Assembly (NCBI GenBank): GCA_963804885.1
Contig: CAWDSF010000014.1
Span: 218,502 to 282,501, forward strand
Source of the DNA: PALSA-1004 sp963804885
Lineage (GTDB): Bacteria > Pseudomonadota > Gammaproteobacteria > Burkholderiales > SG8-41
Length of the DNA stretch: 64,000 nt
Direction of reading: 5' to 3'
Numbering within the stretch: the first letter of the stretch is position 1; every line of letters begins with the position of its first letter. Below are positions 57,764 through 64,000 of this stretch, in pieces. The translations under genes were made by a program, and so were the position numbers. The notes under the pieces are model-generated. The model was not told the DNA's origin. It saw only the letters and a program-made list of their open reading frames with translations, and did no database searches.

Positions 57764-58745
57764 CTATTCGAGCTTGATTCCCGTCTGCTTCACAATTTTG
57801 CCCCAGCGCTCGATATCGTCGCGGATGTTCGCGGCAAACTGCTCGGGCGTGTTGCCGACCGCATCGCCGCCGAGCGTATTCTGAAAACGGTCTTTCATTT
57901 CAGGCGTCGCGAGGATTTTCACGGTCTCGTCGTGAACGCGCATCACGACTGCGCGGGGCGTGCCGGCGGGAGCGAGCAAGCCATACCACGCGGAAATGTC
58001 GAAGCCGGTGATGCCGGCTTCCGCAAACGTGCCGACGTCCGGCAGCGATGCGTGACGCCTGGCGCTCGTCAGCGCAATGCCTTTCAACTTGCCGGCCTTG
58101 ATATGCGACTGCACGGTCGGAATCGCGGTCGCGAGCAGCGGAATCTGCCCCGCGAGCACGTCGATGACCGCCTGGCCGCCGCCTTTGTACGCGATATGCG
58201 TGAACTGGGTGCCGGTGCGCTGCTCGAACAGCAGCATCGCTAAATGCGGCGTGCTGGCGTGACCCGACGACGAGTAATTCAGCCCGGGCTTGCTCTTCGC
58301 GTACGGAATCAATTCTTTCGTATTGTTCGGCGGAAACGACGGGTGCGCGACAAGGATCAGCGGCAGCGCCGCGACTTTGGTGATCGGCGCGAAATCCTTG
58401 ACCGGGTCGAACGGCAGTTTCGCGTACGCCGCCGGATTGATGACCATCGTCGCGTCGAACGCCATCAAGAGCGTGTAACCGTCGGCGCTGGCTTTCGCGA
58501 CCATGTCGGTGCCGATGTTGCCGTTGGCGCCCGTGCGATTGTCGATGATGACCTGTTGGCCGAACGCGTCGCCGAGTTTCTGGCCGACGGCGCGCGCCAG
58601 CGCATCGGTGGATCCGCCGGCCGCATAGGGAACGATCAGCCGGACGGACTTGTTCGGATAGGGTTGCGCGTGGGCGCCATTGAGGCAGCGCCAGCAGAAC
58701 GATGGCGCAGCAAGTGCGCCAGCAAAAAAGAGCGGTAGTGCGCAT
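57764..58745 (-). CDS. Bug/TctC-family periplasmic solute-binding protein (9), N-terminus frameshifted
   Basis: Receptor of about 327 residues. The mature part is intact: HAQPYPNKSVRLIVPYAAGG, SADGYTLLMAFDATMVINPA and FTHIAYKGGGQAVIDVLAGQ. The best start is ATG 58745 after a GAGGAGAC SD, giving MRTTALFCWRTCCAIVLLAL, a signal peptide in another frame; an indel near 58680 joins it to the mature frame. A start at 58792 keeps one frame but gives no convincing signal peptide. Confidence 0.87.
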
Positions 58746-58866
58746 GTTGTCTCCTCGTCGCGGCGATGCGCGGCCGCCGATTGGTCTATCATCCGGTTTC
58801 ACGCGCAGAGGCCGATAGCTGCCGATAGTATGGCACACGACGCCGCGCGTACCGACAGGACCACCT

Positions 58867-59734
58867 ATGACATCCAAAGCAGGCGCCTTGCGCGCACGGC
58901 TCGCCGGGCCGGGTTTGATCACGGCGCCCGGCGTGTACGACATGATTTCGGCGCGCATCGCCGACCGCATGGGATTTCCCGCGCTGTATATGACGGGATT
59001 CGGCGTGGTCGCGTCTTACCTGGGCCTGCCCGACGCGGGCCTCGCCACCTATACGGACATGGTCGGGCGCGTGAATCAAATCTGCACGATCGCGAGCACG
59101 CCGCTGATCGCCGACGCGGACACCGGTTACGGCGGACTGCTGAATGTCGCGCACACGCTGCGCGGCTATAGCAAGGCCGGCGCGGCGGCGGTCCAGTTCG
59201 AGGACCAGGAGTTTCCGAAAAAATGCGGACACACCCCGGGCCGGCGCGTGATACCGACCGCCGACATGGTGAAAAAAATCCGCGTCGCGGTCGAGGCGCG
59301 TGGCGACGACGATATCCTGATCGTCGCGCGCACCGATGCGCGCACCGCGCACGGGCTGGACGAAGCGCTGCGCCGCGCGGAAGCGTATGCAAAGGCGGGC
59401 GCCGACATCCTGTTCGTCGAATCGCCGGAGTCGGAGCGCGAGATGGAAAAAATCTGCGCCAGCTTCGAGCTGCCGTTGATGGCGAACATGGTCGAAGGCG
59501 GCAAGACGCCGATTTTGTCGGCCGGCGCGGCTCACCGAGCTCGGTTATCGGATCGCGATTTTTCCGGCGACCGGTTTTCTCGCGGCGGGCGCGGCACTCG
59601 ACTCCGTCTACAAGACTTTACAGCGCGACGGCTCCAGCGTAGACGCGACCGCGCCTTTGTATCCGTTCAACGATTTCGCGAAGCTCATGGGATTCCAGGA
59701 CGTCTGGGATTTCGATAAGCGCCACGCGGAGTGA
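58867..59734 (+). CDS. Isocitrate lyase/PEP mutase-family enzyme (3), one frameshift
   Basis: TIM-barrel lyase-type enzyme of about 289 residues. It reads RARLAGPGLITAPGVYDMIS, the metal site TPLIADADTGYGGLLNVA, and the intact catalytic loop FEDQEFPKKCGHTPGRRV, then DILIVARTDARTAHGLDEAL and NMVEGGKTPILS. An indel near 59525 moves the last part to another frame (LTELGYRIAIFPATGFLAAG to FDKRHAE, TGA 59732-59734). Relatives cleave methylisocitrate, dimethylmalate or oxaloacetate. A UroD-family gene follows. Confidence 0.88.
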
Positions 59735-59777
59735 CGGCGGCACCGATTCGAAACAATTTACAGCGAAAGAAAGCATC

Positions 59778-60722
59778 ATGAACAAACGACAACGATTTGA
59801 AGCGGCGGTCAACGGCGGCGACATCGATTACCCGCCGTGCACGGTGTGGGTGCATTTCGTCACCGATGCACTGCCCGGCGAGGAAGCGGCACGCCGCCAC
59901 GCGACCTACGTGCGCACCTACGATTGGGACATGTGCAAGGTCATGCATGACTATCGTTATCCGCTGCCCGCGGGCCTCGAAACGCTGACTTCGCCCAGGG
60001 ACATGCTCAAGTTCGAAAAGCTGCCGGGCACCATCCCGAATTTTGCCGAGCAGTTGAAGCTGATCCGCGCGCTGCGCCAGGATTTCGGGCCGGACATGCC
60101 GATCGTCGACACGTTTTTCGATCCGTTCCAGCAGGTGATGCGCAAAGCCGGTTTCAGCAGCGCCGCACTGGTGTATGGCAATAAAAAAGAAGCGCTGCAC
60201 ATGCTCGATGCGGTTACCGACACGGTGTGCGACTACATGCAGGAATTGAAGCGCGCGGGCTGCGACGCGGTGCTCTATTCGATCAACGGCGCAATCGCGC
60301 CGCCGGGCGACCGCGGCATCGACGAGGAAACGTTCAAGACGTTCCTGCGGCCGTTCGATTTGCGCGTCTGCGAGGCGATGCAGGGCATGACGCGCATCCT
60401 GCACGTGCACGGCACGCACGTCGACATGCGGCGCGTGCTCGACTATCCGGTCGAAGTGTTCAGCGTATCGGACCGGCTGGCGGGCAACCCGTCGCTCGCG
60501 GACCTGCGGAAAATGACCGGCAAATGCCTGATGGGCGGCATCAACGAGCAGAAAATTCCCGAGCGCTCGCTGCCCGAAATCCGTGCCGAAATGCAAGACG
60601 CCGTCAAGCAGGCGGGCAAGCGCAACTTCATGCTGACGCCGGGCTGCACCAGCGCGCCGCAAACCCCCGAGCATATTTTGCGCTGCGTGCGCGAAACGAG
60701 CCGCGCGTTCGCGCGCAGTTGA
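59778..60722 (+). CDS. Uroporphyrinogen decarboxylase-family protein (methyltransferase-like)
   Basis: TIM-barrel protein of 314 residues related to UroD and to cobalamin-linked methyltransferases such as MtaA/CmuA. It starts MNKRQRFEAAVNGGDIDYPP and has CTVWVHFVTDALPGEEAARR, DTFFDPFQQVMRKAG, ILHVHGTHVDMRRVLDYPVE and MLTPGCTSAPQTPEHILRCV. It lies outside any haem gene cluster, and the usual UroD substrate loop is not evident, so a degradative methyl- or carboxyl-transfer role is more likely than haem synthesis. SD-like GAAAGAAAG precedes the ATG. Confidence 0.88.
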   Translation: MNKRQRFEAAVNGGDIDYPPCTVWVHFVTDALPGEEAARRHATYVRTYDWDMCKVMHDYRYPLPAGLETLTSPRDMLKFEKLPGTIPNFAEQLKLIRALRQDFGPDMPIVDTFFDPFQQVMRKAGFSSAALVYGNKKEALHMLDAVTDTVCDYMQELKRAGCDAVLYSINGAIAPPGDRGIDEETFKTFLRPFDLRVCEAMQGMTRILHVHGTHVDMRRVLDYPVEVFSVSDRLAGNPSLADLRKMTGKCLMGGINEQKIPERSLPEIRAEMQDAVKQAGKRNFMLTPGCTSAPQTPEHILRCVRETSRAFARS

Positions 60723-60790
60723 GGGATTTCGCACAGGAAAGAGCAGCGTGTTATGGCACAATAGGCGCTCAACCACACGGCGAACAACTC

Positions 60791-61609
60791 ATGCGGGTGG
60801 CAATTCTCGGCGGCGGCACCATCGCGCGCCTTTTCCTCGAGCATATCCGGCGCGGCGATCTCGGGGCGGCCGAAGTCGTGGCTATCGTCGGCCGCAACGA
60901 AGGCAGCATGCGCGGTAAGCCGCTCGCGACCGAATTCGGCGTCGCCTGCGTGACGTCGATCGGCGATCTGCTCAAGCACAAGCCCGACGTCGTCGTGGAA
61001 GCGGCTTCCCATGAGGCAGTGCGCGAATATTGCGGGCCGCTGCTCGACGCGGGCGTCGCTGTGATCGTGCTGTCGGCCGGTGCGCTGTCCGACGACAAAT
61101 TGCGCGTGCGGCTCGAAGCGGCAGCGCTCAAGACCGGCGCGCTGCTCTACGTGCCGTCCGGCGGGATAGGCGGGCTCGACGCGCTCAAGGCCGCGTGCAT
61201 CGCCGGCGTCGACAGCGTCGAGATCATCGTGTCGAAACCGCCGGCGGCGTGGCAGAACATACCGTTCGTTGGGAAGATGAACATAGATCTTGCGGGTCTG
61301 CGCGAACCGCTCGTTCTCTTCGAGGGCGCGGCGCGCGACGGCGTGCCGCATTTCCCGGCGAACGTGAATATTGCCGCCGTGCTGTCGATGGCCGGCATCG
61401 GCTTTGACCGCACGCGCCTGAAGGTCGTCGCCGACCCGACGATCAAGCACAACACGCACCAGATTTCGGTGCACGGCAAGACCGGCAATATCAGCATCAA
61501 GCTCGAAAACGTGCCGGCGCCGGAGAATCCCAAAACCGCGTGGCTCGCGTGTTACAGCGCGCTCGCGGCGCTTAAGCTGGCGAAATCCCCGATCCGTTAC
61601 GGGACCTGA
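60791..61609 (+). CDS. nadX: L-aspartate dehydrogenase
   Basis: NAD(P)-dependent aspartate dehydrogenase, 272 residues, making iminoaspartate or oxaloacetate. The Rossmann start is MRVAILGGGTIARLFLEHIR; the catalytic region has YVPSGGIGGLDALKAACIAG and ADPTIKHNTHQISVHG with the active His. No convincing SD precedes ATG 60791. No nadA or nadC is near, so a catabolic role is possible and the nadX symbol refers to the family. Confidence 0.87.
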   Translation: MRVAILGGGTIARLFLEHIRRGDLGAAEVVAIVGRNEGSMRGKPLATEFGVACVTSIGDLLKHKPDVVVEAASHEAVREYCGPLLDAGVAVIVLSAGALSDDKLRVRLEAAALKTGALLYVPSGGIGGLDALKAACIAGVDSVEIIVSKPPAAWQNIPFVGKMNIDLAGLREPLVLFEGAARDGVPHFPANVNIAAVLSMAGIGFDRTRLKVVADPTIKHNTHQISVHGKTGNISIKLENVPAPENPKTAWLACYSALAALKLAKSPIRYGT

Positions 61610-61664
61610 TTTTTTTGATTTGTTTAACTGCGCCGGCCGCGGCCGCGCTCTTTCGGAAAAAACG

Positions 61665-62504
61665 ATGAACGACCCGGTAATGCGCATTGCGCGCGCGAGC
61701 GTTGAACGATTTGGCACCGAAACTCCCGTTCCGGCGGATCAGCCCGGCGCGGACTCGCTTGCGCGCATGCTCGAGCATCGTTCGCACCGCCGTTACGCGG
61801 AACGGCCGGTCGCGCCGGAGTTGCTGCGGCTCCTGTTTGCATGCGCGTTCTCGGCACCGTCCAAAAGCGATTTGCAGCAGGCCGACGTCGTGCACGTCAA
61901 CGACCCGGCGAAACGAAAAACGATCGCGGACCTGATTCCCGACAATCCGTGGGTGCGCACGGCGCCGGTGTTCCTGATTTTTTGCGGCGATAACCGGCGC
62001 ACGCGGCAGGTCGCCGAGCTGCGCGGCAAGCCGTTCGCCAATGATCATCTCGACGCGTTCATGAATTCGGCGGTCGATGCCGGCATCGTGCTCGCGAGTT
62101 TCATCCATGCCGCGGAAGCGGCGGGGTTAGGCTGCTGCCCGATCAGCTCGGTGCGCAACCACTCGCAGGCGGTGAGCGACCTCTTGGAGCTGCCGGACTG
62201 GGTTTTCCCGCTCGCCGGTTTGTGCGTCGGCTATCCGTCCGAGACCGGCATGATCACGTCGCGGCTCGGGCTCGACGTCACAGTGCACACGGATCGCTTC
62301 GACGATTCCACAATCGCCGCCAAAATCGATGCGTACGACCGCCGCCGGCTGGCACGCCAGCAGTACAAGAGCCAGCGCGACGTCGCCCGCTTCGGGACCG
62401 CGGAGCTTTACGGCTGGTCCGAAGACAAGGCGCGGCAATATGCGAAACCGGAGCGCGCGGACTTTGGCGCGTTCATTCGCGGCAAGAAATTCGACCTGAG
62501 TTGA
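61665..62504 (+). CDS. Nitroreductase-family FMN protein
   Basis: FMN-dependent oxidoreductase, 279 residues. Flavin-binding residues lie in HRSHRRYAERPVAPELLRLL near residues 38-57 and AFSAPSKSDLQQADVVHVND. Further family segments are AEAAGLGCCPISSVRNHSQA and FPLAGLCVGYPSE. The C-terminal part has QQYKSQRDVARFGTAELYGW, typical of the NfsA-like branch. Substrate is unknown. It is co-directional with nadX, 55 bases downstream. Confidence 0.9.
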   Translation: MNDPVMRIARASVERFGTETPVPADQPGADSLARMLEHRSHRRYAERPVAPELLRLLFACAFSAPSKSDLQQADVVHVNDPAKRKTIADLIPDNPWVRTAPVFLIFCGDNRRTRQVAELRGKPFANDHLDAFMNSAVDAGIVLASFIHAAEAAGLGCCPISSVRNHSQAVSDLLELPDWVFPLAGLCVGYPSETGMITSRLGLDVTVHTDRFDDSTIAAKIDAYDRRRLARQQYKSQRDVARFGTAELYGWSEDKARQYAKPERADFGAFIRGKKFDLS

Positions 62505-62568
62505 AATCATGCGCATGCTGAATTCCTCCGTGCGCGCACAGTCAAAGCCTTAAGGCCGCGTCTAAACC

Positions 62569-64000
62569 GTGAAACCGACCAACCTGATCATCATCATGTC
62601 CGACGAGCACAACCCGAAAGTTATGGGTTGCAATGGACATCCGCTCGTCAAGACGCCGAACATCGACGCCCTGGCCGCGGCCGGAACGTCGTTTACGAGC
62701 GCCTACACGACGTGCCCCGTGTGCGTGCCCGCGCGGGCGGCGTTTGCGACCGGCAAATACGTGAACCAGATCGGCTACTGGGACAATGCCGACGCTTACG
62801 AAGGCGCAATCCCGAGCTGGCATCACCGGCTGCGCGACCGCGGCCATCGCGTGGTGTCGATCGGCAAGCTGCATTTCCGCGGGCTGCCGGACGACGATAA
62901 CGGCTTTTCGGAAGAAATCATTCCGATGAACATCATCGAAGGCAAGGGCGACCTGATGGGTCTCGTGAGGACCGATCTGCCGGAGCGCAATCTGTCATGG
63001 AAAATAGCCAAGCTCGCCGGTCCCGGCGAAACGTCGTATACCTTCTACGACCGCGAGATCGCGACCAAGGCGCAGATCTGGCTGCGCGAGGAAGCGCCCA
63101 AGTACCGCGACAAGCCGTGGGTGCTGTTCGTCTCGTTCGTGTGCCCGCATTTCCCCCTCGTGGCGCCCGCCGAGTTCTATTACCAGTATCCGGTCGACGA
63201 GATGCCGCTGCCCAAGCAGTACGCGCAAAACGAGCGTCCGCTGCATCCGTACTTGCGCGATTATTCGGACAGCTTCTCCTACGACAAATATTTCGACGAA
63301 GACAAGCTGAAGAAGGCGATCGCCGCGTATTACGGGCTGTGCACTTTTCTCGACGACAACATCGGCAAGGTGCTGCGCACGCTCGATGCAACGGGCTTAA
63401 CCGACAACACGCGCGTGCTCTACACGTCCGACCACGGCGACAATCTCGGCGCGCGCGGACTGTGGGGCAAGTCGACGATGTACGAAGAAGTCGCCGGCGT
63501 GCCGCTGATCATCAAAGGACCGGACATTCCGCGCGGCGTGAAGATTACCGAGCCGGCGAGCCACGTCGACACCTATCCGTTCATTCTGGAATGCGCGGAC
63601 GCGAGCGTGCCCGAAGCTTACGATACCCACCCGGGAAAATCGCTGTTCAAGCTCGCCGGCGGCGCCAGGCCGGATCGCAACGTGCTAACCGAATATCACG
63701 GCATGGGCTCGACCACAGGCGCGTTCATGATCCGCCACGGCAAATACAAGTACGTGCACTACGTCGCGTATCCGCCGCAGTTGTTCGATCTCGAATCGGA
63801 TCCCGAGGAACTGGCGGATCTTGCCGAGAAACCCGAATTCGCACAGGTCGTCGCCACCTGTCGCGAGCGGCTGCACAAAATCTGCGACCCTGCCGAGGTC
63901 GATGCGCGCGCGAAGCGGCGGCAGGCCGAATTGCTCGAAGAGAACGGCGGCCGCGACGTGGTGATCAAGCGCGGCGATCTCGGCTTCACGCCGCCGCCCG
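62569..64000 (+). CDS. Sulfatase-family hydrolase (3' end outside window)
   Basis: Arylsulfatase/choline-sulfatase-like enzyme, intact for 477 codons to the window edge. GTG 62569 begins VKPTNLIIIMSDEHNPKVMG with the metal Asp-Glu. The formylglycine signature is CPVCVPARAAFATGKY near residues 46-61 (CxPxR), so maturation of the Cys is expected. Later segments are RVVSIGKLHFRGLPDDD, PHFPLVAPAEFYYQYP, TRVLYTSDHGDNLGARGLWG and RHGKYKYVHYVAYPPQLFDL. No signal peptide is seen, so it is probably cytoplasmic. It could instead be a phosphonate-monoester-hydrolase relative. Confidence 0.9.
   Translation, partial: MKPTNLIIIMSDEHNPKVMGCNGHPLVKTPNIDALAAAGTSFTSAYTTCPVCVPARAAFATGKYVNQIGYWDNADAYEGAIPSWHHRLRDRGHRVVSIGKLHFRGLPDDDNGFSEEIIPMNIIEGKGDLMGLVRTDLPERNLSWKIAKLAGPGETSYTFYDREIATKAQIWLREEAPKYRDKPWVLFVSFVCPHFPLVAPAEFYYQYPVDEMPLPKQYAQNERPLHPYLRDYSDSFSYDKYFDEDKLKKAIAAYYGLCTFLDDNIGKVLRTLDATGLTDNTRVLYTSDHGDNLGARGLWGKSTMYEEVAGVPLIIKGPDIPRGVKITEPASHVDTYPFILECADASVPEAYDTHPGKSLFKLAGGARPDRNVLTEYHGMGSTTGAFMIRHGKYKYVHYVAYPPQLFDLESDPEELADLAEKPEFAQVVATCRERLHKICDPAEVDARAKRRQAELLEENGGRDVVIKRGDLGFTPPP

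Noticed and set aside
59778..60722. Haem-synthesis hemE assignment
   Set aside because: Family matches UroD broadly, but context is catabolic and the typical HemE N-terminal substrate motif is not visible.
1..64000. tRNA, rRNA, CRISPR array, prophage or insertion sequence
   Set aside because: Spacers are short and none shows clover-leaf sequence, regularly spaced long repeats, integrase or transposase coding.

Overview
The window is GC-rich, gene-dense bacterial chromosome. It carries nine Bug/TctC-type periplasmic binding proteins, a glcDEF locus, two HyuA/HyuB pairs, CaiB-type CoA transferase and PrpD genes. That content points to a betaproteobacterium, most likely Burkholderiales-like; this is inference, since there is no rRNA or taxonomic marker. 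No tRNA, rRNA, CRISPR, phage or insertion-sequence gene was found. Many genes show single-base frameshifts whose other frame continues the conserved protein, on both strands and in housekeeping genes. Draft sequence error is the simplest explanation, so broken genes are annotated here as one CDS with the shift positions given.

Layout. 1-3438 (-): glycolate oxidase glcD-glcE-glcF. 3608-10167 (+): two Bug binding proteins, HyuB, HyuA and an enoyl-CoA hydratase, convergent with a D-lactate-dehydrogenase-like flavoprotein (10169-11578, -). 11767-14995: SnoaL-like protein, a polytopic membrane protein and a secreted beta-propeller, closed by a strong symmetrical terminator. 15056-16815 (-): tartronate semialdehyde reductase and hydroxypyruvate isomerase. 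16927-22930: a MobA/MocA-like nucleotidyltransferase, Bug protein, SDR, GFA protein, MoxR ATPase, DNA glycosylase, CoxE-like VWA protein and GNAT. 22943-27042: orphan PilB/GspE ATPase, an ammonium transporter with a sigma-54-like promoter, and a DUF1499 protein.

27121-38656 (-) looks like one nine-gene operon. It starts with a GntR regulator that has a perfect palindrome upstream, followed by CoA transferase, carboxyltransferase, Bug protein, aconitase, methylisocitrate-lyase-like enzyme, second carboxyltransferase, NMT1-type binding protein and MaoC-like hydratase. Together these suggest uptake, CoA activation and breakdown of a branched di- or tricarboxylic acid. 38877-39428 is a hemerythrin-like protein. 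39539-50302 (+) is a second long operon: ICL/PEP-mutase homologue without the catalytic Cys, amidohydrolase, AtuA, DUF4387, Bug protein, PrpD, Bug protein, HyuB and HyuA. 50353-55456 (-) is a third: a second AtuA-DUF4387 pair joined to a complete NitT/TauT-type ABC importer with two different permeases.

55720-58745 holds three more Bug genes. 58867-64000 (+) holds an ICL/PEP-mutase enzyme, a UroD-family protein, aspartate dehydrogenase, a nitroreductase and a sulfatase running off the end. The overall picture is a carboxylic-acid scavenging island: many high-affinity binding proteins, each beside a small catabolic module, with only one transcription factor gene and no TctA/TctB membrane partners. 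The most novel element is the repeated AtuA-DUF4387 module in two different transport contexts.
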